A stretch of 64,000 nucleotides of DNA, from assembly GCA_018654845.1 (NCBI GenBank), contig JABIKU010000035.1, forward strand, positions 62,001 through 126,000, written 5' to 3'. The notes under the pieces are model-generated. The model was not told where the DNA came from. It saw only the letters and a list, made by a program, of their open reading frames with translations, and did not search any database. Position numbers and translations under genes: made by a program. The stretch comes from Methanobacteriota archaeon (GTDB lineage: Archaea; Thermoplasmatota; Poseidoniia; Poseidoniales; Thalassarchaeaceae). Numbering within the stretch: position 1 is the stretch's first letter; every line of letters starts with the position of its first letter. Positions 34,254-43,188 of this stretch are shown here, piece by piece.

Positions 34254-37028
34254 ATGGCTGAAAAGAAAGACATGGTTGGATATCGGCAGCAGCCGGGAAA
34301 ACTACCATTTTCTCGACCGGGCTCTGGTGGAAAAAAATCCTTTAGCGAGCCGCGTGATGAATCGATGATCCCAGCCAGCCAAGGCGGAGAAAAAGAACAG
34401 CCTTGGGGTTCACATCGCCATGACGAATTACTTTCTGGAAGAGTGATAGGTAAACCAACTTCACTCATAGATAGTAAATGGAAAGTTACCGGTCAAGCTC
34501 ACTATGGTGATGATATTCGATTACCTGGAGAATTGATTGGTAAAATTGTTCGCTCACCGCACCATTATGCGAAGGTTCTCTCAATCGATGCTACAAAAGC
34601 ACTCGAATTACCAGGTGTTGTAGCAATCTCAACAGGGGCAGATGCAAGCCAGAAATTTGGCGTCTTACCGGTTACAAAAGACGAGCATGCAATGGCTGTA
34701 GAAACGGTCAGGCATGTTGGAGACATAGTCGCTTGTGTAGCTGCAGAAAACGAAGTTACTGCTCTCGAAGCTATTCGATTAATCGATGTGGAATACGAAG
34801 TTCTCGAGTCGATTCACGATATGAAAGATGGATTGAATGATTCCGAAAAACCAATTCACGACCGTGGAAAATATCACATTGGTGAAGCAAATATTCAGAA
34901 ACGTGTCTTTCAAGAATTTGGTGATGTGAATGGCATCCAAGACAATGCGATTGCTAGCCATAAATCAAATTGGTATTTTGGTGGAGTTAATCACGCAGCG
35001 ACAGAACCTCACGCCGCAGTAGCTCATTGGGATCCTTCGGGTAGACTAACCCTCTACACACCTCAACAAGTCCCGCACTATGTCCACCGTGCTTTGGCAG
35101 ATGTGCTGGAAATTCCGATGCATCAAATCAATGTCCACCGAACTTTTGTTGGTGGTGGATTCGGTGGAAAATCTGACCCGTTTCCACACGAAATGTGCGC
35201 TGCAATTTTAGCAAGAAAATCGGGTCGTCCAGTTCGAATTACTTTCGACCGCGAAGAAGTGTATTGGCTGAATAGGGGTCGACATCCCTCACACATAGAA
35301 ATGAATCTTCATGCAGATTCTGAAGGAAGGCTTTGTGGGATTGAAACCGATGCACTAATCGACGGTGGAGCCTTCGCTTCTTTCGGTCATGTTACAACTT
35401 ATTACAATGGAGTATTACACACCGCACCATACGAAATTGGTGCATTTCACTATACCGGAGCGAGAGTTTGGACAAATAAACCAGCCAGTGGTGCAATGAG
35501 AGGGCATGGTGCAGTAAATTCACGATGTGCAGTGGAGGTAGGAATCGATGATTTATCTGAACAATTATCGGTAGATCCAATTACATTCAGGTTAGCTAAT
35601 CTATTACCACCACACTCTGCCACTATCACTGGATTCAGAGTGACGAGTATCGGTATGCGAGAATGTTTAGAGCGTGTAAAAGAAGCGAGTGGGTGGGATG
35701 AAAAATTCCGACAAATGCCACTCGGAAAAGGTATCGGAATCGGCTGTGGATTTTTCATATCAGGTTCGGGGCTCCCTATTCACTGGGATCCGAATAAATT
35801 CCCTCACGCAACTGTTCATCTGAAAATAGATATGGATGGTGGCGTAACTGTTCATACTGGAGCCGCAGATATAGGACAGGGATCAGATACCGTCGTCGCC
35901 CAATCTGTCGCCGAAGTTCTCGGTCTGCCATTGGATATGATTCGTGTACGTTCTCGAGATACGGATACATCGCCAGTCGATCTCGGCTCGTACTCTTCGC
36001 GAGTAACTTTCATGAATGCTAATGCCGCGATTTCTGCGGCGATGAAAATCCGCCAAGAATTAATCGATGCAACTGTAATAATCACTGATGCGCCAGCAAA
36101 AAAATTGGTTATTGGCGACCGACGAATTTTCAGAAAAGATGACCCGGCAGTCGGAGTTTCATATCTAGAAGCTCTACACAAAGCCCAGGAAGAAAAAGGG
36201 GCACTCGTCGCTTCTGGTGCTTATCGCACCCCCCCAATGGGACGGGCACATAAAGGAGCAGCAGCGGGATTAGCGCCCGCGTATTCATTTTCAGCCTATG
36301 TAGCAGAAGTGGAAGTAGACCCAGAAACAGGACAAACCAAAGTCCAAGAGGTATGGGCAGCTCATGATTGTGGAAAGGCATTGAATCCACTCTCCGTAAA
36401 GGGGCAGATCATCGGATCTTGTCACATGGGAATGGGGCAAGTACTCTCCGAAGAAATGCGATATGGAAGAAATGGACATTTGATGAATCCAGACCTCCTC
36501 GATTACAAAATCCCTAGCATTCATGAAATGCCAAATGTAACTCCAATCATTGTTGAATCAAACGATCCAGAGGGTCCATTCGGAGCAAAGGAGGCAGGGG
36601 AAGGACCACTTTTACCAATCCTACCTGCTGTCTGCAACGCTGTTTACGATGCCATTGGGATTCGTACACATAATCTACCGATAACACCTGATAAAATGTT
36701 CAAAGCGATTGAAAAGAAATGCAAATTACTCAGCATCGATGACCCGCTGGATTTGACGAGTCCGAGCCTTGAGTATTCAGAATTGCAATCAACACTCGAG
36801 GCTCGAGCAAAGAACCACGCACAACGAGATATCGACAGGAGATTGAATGAAAATATCGAAGCCTATCACAATGGCGCTCTATTTGGAAAGGATCCGACTA
36901 TTCCACCGGATGAAGTTGATGAAAATTGGACTGTTTCCGTTTTACCTTCCAAAGAATATCTTTCCAATCCTCGTCTAGCTGGAAAGGCTTGGCTCCACAC
37001 CGAAAGGCGACATAGGGGTGATGACTGA
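34254..37028 (+). CDS. Molybdenum hydroxylase large subunit (HcrA/CoxL-like)
   Basis: Catalytic molybdopterin subunit, 924 residues. An unusual polar N-terminal extension (about 80 residues) precedes the aldehyde oxidase/xanthine dehydrogenase domain. Cofactor motifs GGGFGGKSDPF, the AMRGHGAVNSR loop (where CO dehydrogenases have AYXCSFR), GAADIGQGSDTV and the active-site Glu in GAKEAGEGP (about 777) are present. The loop rules out form I CO dehydrogenase. Together with the extra-cluster medium subunit this points to the 4-hydroxybenzoyl-CoA reductase-like branch; the real substrate is unknown. ATG 34254 is used, and the stop overlaps the next start (TGATG). Confidence 0.9.
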   Translation: MAEKKDMVGYRQQPGKLPFSRPGSGGKKSFSEPRDESMIPASQGGEKEQPWGSHRHDELLSGRVIGKPTSLIDSKWKVTGQAHYGDDIRLPGELIGKIVRSPHHYAKVLSIDATKALELPGVVAISTGADASQKFGVLPVTKDEHAMAVETVRHVGDIVACVAAENEVTALEAIRLIDVEYEVLESIHDMKDGLNDSEKPIHDRGKYHIGEANIQKRVFQEFGDVNGIQDNAIASHKSNWYFGGVNHAATEPHAAVAHWDPSGRLTLYTPQQVPHYVHRALADVLEIPMHQINVHRTFVGGGFGGKSDPFPHEMCAAILARKSGRPVRITFDREEVYWLNRGRHPSHIEMNLHADSEGRLCGIETDALIDGGAFASFGHVTTYYNGVLHTAPYEIGAFHYTGARVWTNKPASGAMRGHGAVNSRCAVEVGIDDLSEQLSVDPITFRLANLLPPHSATITGFRVTSIGMRECLERVKEASGWDEKFRQMPLGKGIGIGCGFFISGSGLPIHWDPNKFPHATVHLKIDMDGGVTVHTGAADIGQGSDTVVAQSVAEVLGLPLDMIRVRSRDTDTSPVDLGSYSSRVTFMNANAAISAAMKIRQELIDATVIITDAPAKKLVIGDRRIFRKDDPAVGVSYLEALHKAQEEKGALVASGAYRTPPMGRAHKGAAAGLAPAYSFSAYVAEVEVDPETGQTKVQEVWAAHDCGKALNPLSVKGQIIGSCHMGMGQVLSEEMRYGRNGHLMNPDLLDYKIPSIHEMPNVTPIIVESNDPEGPFGAKEAGEGPLLPILPAVCNAVYDAIGIRTHNLPITPDKMFKAIEKKCKLLSIDDPLDLTSPSLEYSELQSTLEARAKNHAQRDIDRRLNENIEAYHNGALFGKDPTIPPDEVDENWTVSVLPSKEYLSNPRLAGKAWLHTERRHRGDD

Positions 37029-38017
37029 TGCGTATGCCTCCGTTTACTCTACACTCGCCGGCATCTTTGGACGAGGCACTTGAAATTGCATCAAAGTTAC
37101 AGGACGCAAAAAAAGAATTTGATTGGGTCGCCGGCGGAACTGACCTACTGCCCAACTACAAATGGCATTTGAATTCCAAGAAAAATGTCATTTCATTGGC
37201 TAATGTTACAGAATTATTCGAATTGAAAGCAACACATATTGGAGCGATGGTCAAACTTCACGAGTTAGTAGAATCGGAAGTGGTTCATCCAGTTCTGGCG
37301 AAGGCAGCGAGCATGATTGCGAGCGTCTTGATCAGACGCTCTGGAACTGTTGGTGGAAATATTTGCCTAGACACTCGATGTTATTGGTTCAACCAAAGTG
37401 AAGATTGGCGCGAATCGATTGATTGGTGCCATAAATGTGATTGCGGCACAGAAGCGGATTGCCGAGTTATTCCTAATCAAAACACACTTTGTGTCGCAAC
37501 CTACCAAGCAGACCTTGCACCGGTTTTGATGTGTCTAGACGCAACGATACATCTCGCGTCATCAACAGGAACTCGGTCAATGCAATTGACTGACTTTTTC
37601 GAGCTCGACGGTATGACTCGCAATAAATTGAGACCTGGTGAGCTCGTGACCCACCTCACCATTCCAAAAGATTCTGCGCAATGGGAAGGCGATTACCAAA
37701 AATTGCGCCAACGCGAATCTTGGGATTTCCCTGAAGCAGGAGTGGCAGTCATGTGGAAGATGAATGGAAAAAATTCTCCTAATGATCTCAGAGTTGCTAC
37801 AACAGGTCTAGAATCCATTCCCGGTTTCCATCAATCTCAAGCCCAATATGCCCTGGAGGATTGGAATGGAAAAGAAAGCATAAAGTCACTTGCAGAATCC
37901 ATTAGAAAAGCAGTGAAGCCGGTTCAAAACACTTGGTACACGCCTTCATACAGAAGGAAGATGGCCCGAGTATTGACAAAAAGAGCCTGTGCAGGACTAT
38001 TGGAGGATTCTAAATGA
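37028..38017 (+). CDS. Molybdenum hydroxylase FAD subunit with extra Fe-S loop (HcrB-like)
   Basis: FAD-binding subunit of 329 residues. VAGGTDLLPNYK and SGTVGGNICLDTRC are FAD-site motifs. An inserted loop holds C118-x15-C134-x10-C145-x9-C155 (plus C113, C137 and C139). This closely follows the four-Cys loop that binds an additional [4Fe-4S] cluster in the beta subunit of 4-hydroxybenzoyl-CoA reductase; ordinary CoxM/XdhB subunits lack it. This suggests an enzyme related to dehydroxylating reductases, though such loops also occur in uncharacterised relatives. Overlaps: TGATG upstream, ATGA downstream. Confidence 0.88.
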   Translation: MRMPPFTLHSPASLDEALEIASKLQDAKKEFDWVAGGTDLLPNYKWHLNSKKNVISLANVTELFELKATHIGAMVKLHELVESEVVHPVLAKAASMIASVLIRRSGTVGGNICLDTRCYWFNQSEDWRESIDWCHKCDCGTEADCRVIPNQNTLCVATYQADLAPVLMCLDATIHLASSTGTRSMQLTDFFELDGMTRNKLRPGELVTHLTIPKDSAQWEGDYQKLRQRESWDFPEAGVAVMWKMNGKNSPNDLRVATTGLESIPGFHQSQAQYALEDWNGKESIKSLAESIRKAVKPVQNTWYTPSYRRKMARVLTKRACAGLLEDSK

Positions 38018-38964
38018 CAAAAAAATATCAATCAATTATTCTGATTTTTGTACTATTTTCGTCATTATCGGCCGGATTAACTCAAGCCCAACCAGAATTA
38101 GGAAATTGGGAGCTAGGAATCGAATACCCTGAAGACGACTCAAATAATTCCTTTATCATTAGCAAAACAGGTCAAGTCAGTATCAGTTTTTTCGTCGACA
38201 ATTCACAATTCGTTGACATTGAAGTCGAATTCGAATACGAAATACCATTCGAAGGAGAAAGTTCAGGTCCTGAAAGTGAAATAATTAGTTCAGGCGAAAA
38301 TAAATCATTCACTTTAGTGGTTTCAAATATCAATGTTTTCGAATATGCGGCTGAGTCAAAAGATATTTTGAAAATAACTGCAAATTTAGTTTCAAGGGCA
38401 GGGATTGCTGTTATTATTCCAGAAAATCAAGAAAAATCTGCCGACCTCAAGATACCAACAATTTACTCACTTGAGGCCGACATACTCGACCCCATCGGCC
38501 CAATGAATGCAGGCACTGATATGATTCTCAGAGTTAATGTAGTGAATGTCGGAAATGTCAAAGATCGAGTCGGCGACCTTGAAATTAGTGATAATTGTCC
38601 ACTCTTGACTCTAGATAATGGCCTAGATTCCTTGATGACCACAGAAATAAATCTTGGAGGAACTGCTATGGCAGACCTGAAAATAACCGCTTCTGAAAGC
38701 CATCCTGAAAAAAAATGTAGAATCGAAATTGCAGTATATTCCAATGGGGCGATGAATGCAGGAAGTTCAGAAATTTCTGAAGATGACACTACGGTTACGG
38801 TAGAACCGCCACTATCCAACCCTAGTACTGACCCTGATGAACCAGAAGATCCTGAGAACCCGATTGAAGTGGTAAGTTCAAATCTACCTGCACCCGGATT
38901 ATTTATTGTAACAATTGGAATTTTTGGGGCATTAATCGCAACAAAGAAGAAAACGATTGAGTGA
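38014..38964 (+). CDS. Exported surface protein with PGF-CTERM-like tail, co-translated with hydroxylase genes
   Basis: A 316-residue secreted protein: signal peptide (about 1-25), two beta-sandwich-like domains (the second, from about 155, resembles CARDB-type adhesion domains), a Pro/Asp/Glu-rich stalk, then LPAPGLFIVTIGIFGALIA and a basic end. The last part resembles an archaeosortase sorting signal or a simple C-terminal anchor. The ATG overlaps the FAD-subunit stop (ATGA), so it is translated with the hydroxylase even though that enzyme is cytoplasmic. Function unknown; the linkage is unusual. Confidence 0.7.
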   Translation: MTKKYQSIILIFVLFSSLSAGLTQAQPELGNWELGIEYPEDDSNNSFIISKTGQVSISFFVDNSQFVDIEVEFEYEIPFEGESSGPESEIISSGENKSFTLVVSNINVFEYAAESKDILKITANLVSRAGIAVIIPENQEKSADLKIPTIYSLEADILDPIGPMNAGTDMILRVNVVNVGNVKDRVGDLEISDNCPLLTLDNGLDSLMTTEINLGGTAMADLKITASESHPEKKCRIEIAVYSNGAMNAGSSEISEDDTTVTVEPPLSNPSTDPDEPEDPENPIEVVSSNLPAPGLFIVTIGIFGALIATKKKTIE

Positions 38965-39133
38965 TTTTCCCTTTTTCAATTTAGAATTCAAATAGTGTAT
39001 TTTTTTGACTGAATCGAAACAAATCGTATGAAAACGCCGAACTTTCATCAGCAACCTATAACTGCACATCATTACTGGCACGGCCACTGTAAGTGTTGTC
39101 TCAGTTCAATAACAGTAATGAGTTTGAATAACG

Positions 39134-40744
39134 ATGTCTGAAGAAAATAATTCTGAAAGCGAGTTTACCTCGTATGTGGTATGGTCCATCGCGATCACTA
39201 CCGCCCTTCTTCTTCTGCTTCCAATGATCTTCGTTGTTGGCAAAGAAACCGCTTATTCTGCCTACTATGAAGGAGGTGATTCTAAAGATTCTCAACTCGC
39301 TCAACTAACGGATATGCGGGCCTCACTCGATGATAATGAAGGATATTTTATTGCAAATACAATGTCTACACCTATGCTGGTAAATGACTGGAAAGATCCT
39401 CATCGAACCCTCTTGGTAATTATCGCACCAGAAAAACCGATTGATGAAACCGAAGCTGATGCTATTTACGATTTTGTTACAAAAAAAGGTGGAAAGGTCA
39501 TTCTCGCTGCTGATGGAACAAATGCAAATAGATTGGCATCGAAATTTGGTATTACCTACTTCGATGCCCCATTAAATGATGAAAATCAATTCTGGTTAGA
39601 ATATGATGATCAAGGCCCATTGCCATATCCTTCTTGGCAAAATGTTTGGAGCGTCGCTACAATCGAGACCGATGTTAATGGTATGGAACCTGGTGCATCT
39701 CGTAAAGGGTGTTCAGATTTTCAAATCGCAAACGATGACCCTCGGGCCTGCCGTATGCCAGTTATGTTCCGCTCACCAACCGGCATTCGATATGAACCAA
39801 CTTTGGAAGATAATCGACTAGATGAAGACCCGAATAAGCGAGATGTTAGCGTCCTAGCAACTGCCTCATCATCAGCATTTATCGATATGGTCGGAGATGG
39901 AGATTCAAGTAATCCACTAAACCCAGCACCAGGTGACCTTTCTCTAATGGTTAGATTCGATTACCCGAATATCGAGGCATTTGACCGAGTTCGCAGTAAA
40001 CAGCGAGGAATCGTCGGCGGAGATATGGCTGAAATAATGGTAACTGGATCTATCGTGTTCGTCTCAGATGAAGAGGCGTTTTCAAATCGACTTTGGAATC
40101 TTGATGTAGCCCGGCAAACAGGTATGCGTGAATCTTGCGAAGGAGTTGTAGGCAGCTGCTGGATGAATGAGATTCATGACAATAACGATTGGAAGGGTAA
40201 TGATGCTTATTTCCAGATGTTAATCCACTCGATGATGGAATTCGATAATCTAGAATTATCAAGTTCAGTCCGCCAAAATTCAAATAATTTCCAAGTCGTA
40301 TTCGATGAGAGTCGTCATGTTACCGGAATTATCTCCGCACCATTTGTTGAAGCGATGGGAACTGTTGTTCTCCTAACATCGAATACCTTCCTGAAGTGGC
40401 TCGTAGTGTTGAATGTCGGATTACTACTGCTCGTCGCAATGATGGTCATACCTGAGAAAGAAAATTGGCGCCATGTGTTCGATTTAACTAGATTCAATCA
40501 ACGGCCGAATAAACTCGACCCGAGTTCATACCGGCTGCGTGTTCAGCAATCTCTTTTCACAAAAGTTCGTGTCCATCATGACCTAACAAGAGATCAGATG
40601 GCCTCGAAACCTCCTGCAGAAATTCAATCGATGATAGGAGATCCCAGACTCGTCGAATTGGCATATAGCCAATCCCGTACATACTCACCCCAAGAACTGC
40701 GACAACTTATGTTGGCCATTCGTAAATGGGGTAAGAGCAATTAA
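39134..40744 (+). CDS. DUF4350-type membrane protein of the MoxR operon
   Basis: A 536-residue protein with an N-terminal helix (about 15-35), a large outward domain resembling DUF4350/GldG (VIIAPEKPIDETEADAIYDFV, GGKVILAADGTNAN, SGAxxF-type end) and a C-terminal helix (about 405-440) followed by a cytoplasmic region of about 95 residues. Such proteins recur beside MoxR ATPases and DUF58 proteins in archaea and bacteria, where they are thought to help fold or activate envelope proteins. The MoxR gene starts 18 nt later. Substrate unknown. Confidence 0.72.
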   Translation: MSEENNSESEFTSYVVWSIAITTALLLLLPMIFVVGKETAYSAYYEGGDSKDSQLAQLTDMRASLDDNEGYFIANTMSTPMLVNDWKDPHRTLLVIIAPEKPIDETEADAIYDFVTKKGGKVILAADGTNANRLASKFGITYFDAPLNDENQFWLEYDDQGPLPYPSWQNVWSVATIETDVNGMEPGASRKGCSDFQIANDDPRACRMPVMFRSPTGIRYEPTLEDNRLDEDPNKRDVSVLATASSSAFIDMVGDGDSSNPLNPAPGDLSLMVRFDYPNIEAFDRVRSKQRGIVGGDMAEIMVTGSIVFVSDEEAFSNRLWNLDVARQTGMRESCEGVVGSCWMNEIHDNNDWKGNDAYFQMLIHSMMEFDNLELSSSVRQNSNNFQVVFDESRHVTGIISAPFVEAMGTVVLLTSNTFLKWLVVLNVGLLLLVAMMVIPEKENWRHVFDLTRFNQRPNKLDPSSYRLRVQQSLFTKVRVHHDLTRDQMASKPPAEIQSMIGDPRLVELAYSQSRTYSPQELRQLMLAIRKWGKSN

Positions 40745-40762
40745 AAATTGGAGAGAAATAAT

Positions 40763-41818
40763 ATGAATGCAACACCACCAGCAGATAAACCAGCAGCCCC
40801 GCCAACAGACGCGGTCGCTCAGGGTTATGCAAAGAAGGCAGAAGCCGCACGTGGAACAAAGAAAATGACTGACAGACTGATTGCTGTCGGCGCAATCGGA
40901 GAAGCGATTAGTGTTGAAGTTCAGAAAGTCATTATTGGAAAGGCACACGTTATCGACAATGTTCTTGTCGATATTTTGGCTAATGGAAACCTTCTGTTCG
41001 AGGATTATCCCGGATTGGCAAAAACTCTGATGACCAACACCTTCGCTGACGCGCTTGGATGTGATTTCAAGCGTGTTCAGTTCACCCCGGATTTGCTTCC
41101 AGCAGATATTACCGGAACGAACATTTACGATGCGAAGAAAGGAGAATTTACCTTTAAACCTGGTCCAATCTTCTGTAACTTACTTCTTTCTGACGAGATT
41201 AATCGTGCGCCTCCAAAGACGCAAGCTGCTCTTCTAGAAGCGATGCAAGAGAAGCAGGTTACCGTTGGTATCGTAACTCACAAACTACCTGCTCCATTCT
41301 TGACGATGGCTACACAAAATCCTGTAGAGCAAGAAGGAACCTATCCTCTGCCTGAAGCTCAACTAGACCGTTTCATGTTCAAGATGTCCGTCGGTTATCC
41401 AGATCGTGCTGATGAAGATGAGATTCTAGCTCGACGTATTATTCGTAAGAAAGATGAGGTTGATGTTGAAACGATTACCGACCCCGCTCGTGTCGTAGCT
41501 ATGCAACAATCAATCGAAGATGTCTATGTCGACCCTGCTGTACGAATGTATATGGTTGAGATCGTATCAAGAACTCGTGAAGACCCACGAGTCTTAGTCG
41601 GTGCATCACCTCGTGGTTCACAAGCTCTGTTGAAGACAAGCCGTGCTGCTGCTGCAATGCACGGTCGCGACTTCGTCACACCAGATGACGTGAAATCAGT
41701 TGCAATCCTTGCGGTTGCTCACAGATTAATCCTCAAACCGGAACACCAAATTAAGGGACTTGAGAATGACCAGATTATCACCGACATCCTAAGGCAAGTG
41801 CCTGTACCAACAGTTTGA
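40763..41818 (+). CDS. moxR: MoxR-family AAA+ ATPase
   Basis: Chaperone-like ATPase, 351 residues. After a Pro/Ala-rich head come the AAA+ core elements: modified Walker A in GNLLFEDYPGLAKTLM, LLPADITGTNIYD, Walker B LLSDEINRAPPKTQAALLEAMQE, sensor 1 ATQNP, and sensor 2 region ASPRGSQALLKTSRAAA. The P-loop reads EDYPGLAKT where the family usually has EGVPGxGKT; Lys-Thr are kept. It works with the downstream DUF58 protein, which contains the vWA-like fold. ATG 40763 lies behind GGAGAG; TTG 40748 is an alternative. A hairpin overlaps the stop codon. Confidence 0.93.
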   Translation: MNATPPADKPAAPPTDAVAQGYAKKAEAARGTKKMTDRLIAVGAIGEAISVEVQKVIIGKAHVIDNVLVDILANGNLLFEDYPGLAKTLMTNTFADALGCDFKRVQFTPDLLPADITGTNIYDAKKGEFTFKPGPIFCNLLLSDEINRAPPKTQAALLEAMQEKQVTVGIVTHKLPAPFLTMATQNPVEQEGTYPLPEAQLDRFMFKMSVGYPDRADEDEILARRIIRKKDEVDVETITDPARVVAMQQSIEDVYVDPAVRMYMVEIVSRTREDPRVLVGASPRGSQALLKTSRAAAAMHGRDFVTPDDVKSVAILAVAHRLILKPEHQIKGLENDQIITDILRQVPVPTV

Positions 41819-41831
41819 GAAAATTCTCAAA
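41814..41831 (+). terminator. AT-rich hairpin TTTGAGAA-AA-TTCTCAAA over the moxR stop
   Basis: Perfect 8-bp inverted repeat with a 2-nt centre, TTTGAGAAAATTCTCAAA, containing the moxR TGA stop (41816-41818). The DUF58 gene starts 26 nt later with its own AGGAGG, so this is more likely an mRNA-processing or stability element than a full terminator. Confidence 0.35.
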
Positions 41832-41857
41832 TCAATTGAAAAAGGAGGTTTTTGGAA

Positions 41858-43177
41858 ATGGCATGGAGTAGGAAATCAGCGATGTTTGCATCGCTGGCTG
41901 TAGCACTTTACTTGTTGGGGCTGGTTTTGCGAAACCAGCAACTCGTCACAGTTGCTGTAGTCTTACTCTCCTTCCTTACTTGGGCGGCTTTTCGTACAGC
42001 CCATGCGGATGTATCTTCTTCAGGAAGACGAATCGATGATGCCGCTGATACGTCAGGCATCGCACTACAAAACCTAGTCGCGTTACGAAAATTATCTTCC
42101 GCACGCGTCTTCGAAGACGGTGAAGTAGATGTGTCCTTACGAATTCAGAACCGTTCAAATCTCTCCAAGGTTCTGGAAGTTCGCGACCGCGTCCCTGAAG
42201 TTATGCGTATCAAGAAAGGAGCGAATTATGTCCTGATGGAATTAGGGCCACAAAGAGAAACTGAAATCGCGTATACGATTGAAGCTCCCCTTCGTGGTTT
42301 CTACACAATCGGGCCAGTTTGCATTCGCATCCAAGACACATTTGGATTATTCCATAATGAAAGAGAGATTCATCTCTATGATGATTTTCTAGTATTCCCA
42401 AAAATGGAAGATATCAAAGATGCTCTAATTAAGAGTCGCGTACCAAAAATCTTCACCGGGGCAGTAAATATTCGTAATCCAGGAGATGGATCAAATTTTT
42501 ACAACCTTCGCGAGTATGTCGAAGGAGATTCAATGAGAAAAGTCAACTGGAATGCTACTGCTCGATCGGGTGGAAAAATGATGGTAAATGAGTACGAAAG
42601 AGATGCGGTAAGTGATATTATTCTAATCATAGATAGTCGCTCAGTATCTGAAACTGGACCAGTCAGTAGAAACTCCTTAGTCTACAGTACTCGTGCTGCA
42701 GCATCTCTCGCACAATATTTCCTCTCCCGTCGAGATTCAGTAGGATTGGTTGTCTATAGCGACGAAATCGTATCAGTTGACAGAGACACAGGAAAGAAAC
42801 AATTGTATGTTCTTCTGACGAAATTGGCTGGAGCGATGGCAAAAGGAAATACTCCTCTTCGAGTTGTTACGAACCGAATCATGCCACATATCAATCGTGG
42901 AAGTCCGATTATCATACTCTCTCCATTAGAAGATGACCCCACAATCATCGATGCAGTTCGAGATTTCCGCGCTCGAAATTTCGACGTCACTGTACTATCT
43001 CCGAGCAGCCTAGAATTCGAATTCGATGCTCGAAGATTAGATCGGACAGGATATGAATTACTCAAGACTGAACGTGATATTCTCATCAGTGAATTAAGAG
43101 GTCTTGGCGCATTCGTCATGGATTGGGAGCCTGATATGTTACTAGATACTGCATTGTCTGGCGCAAGAGGATTTTAG
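41858..43177 (+). CDS. DUF58 protein (vWA-like partner of MoxR)
   Basis: A 439-residue membrane protein: two N-terminal helices (about 8-45), a beta-sandwich region (EDGEVDVSLRIQNRS), then the DUF58 signature NIRNPGDGSNFYNLREYVEGDSMRKVNWNATAR split over about 208-240. A vWA-like metal-site fold with IILIIDSRSVS follows. It is the usual partner of MoxR ATPases. ATG 41858 lies 9 nt behind AGGAGG; TTG 41852 is an alternative. The next gene starts 11 nt after the stop. Confidence 0.9.
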   Translation: MAWSRKSAMFASLAVALYLLGLVLRNQQLVTVAVVLLSFLTWAAFRTAHADVSSSGRRIDDAADTSGIALQNLVALRKLSSARVFEDGEVDVSLRIQNRSNLSKVLEVRDRVPEVMRIKKGANYVLMELGPQRETEIAYTIEAPLRGFYTIGPVCIRIQDTFGLFHNEREIHLYDDFLVFPKMEDIKDALIKSRVPKIFTGAVNIRNPGDGSNFYNLREYVEGDSMRKVNWNATARSGGKMMVNEYERDAVSDIILIIDSRSVSETGPVSRNSLVYSTRAAASLAQYFLSRRDSVGLVVYSDEIVSVDRDTGKKQLYVLLTKLAGAMAKGNTPLRVVTNRIMPHINRGSPIIILSPLEDDPTIIDAVRDFRARNFDVTVLSPSSLEFEFDARRLDRTGYELLKTERDILISELRGLGAFVMDWEPDMLLDTALSGARGF

Positions 43178-43188
43178 GAGGTGAATAG

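Noticed and set aside
34254-37028. Carbon monoxide dehydrogenase large subunit
   Set aside because: The form I active-site loop AYXCSFR is absent; the loop reads AMRGHGAVNSR and the FAD subunit has the extra Cys loop.
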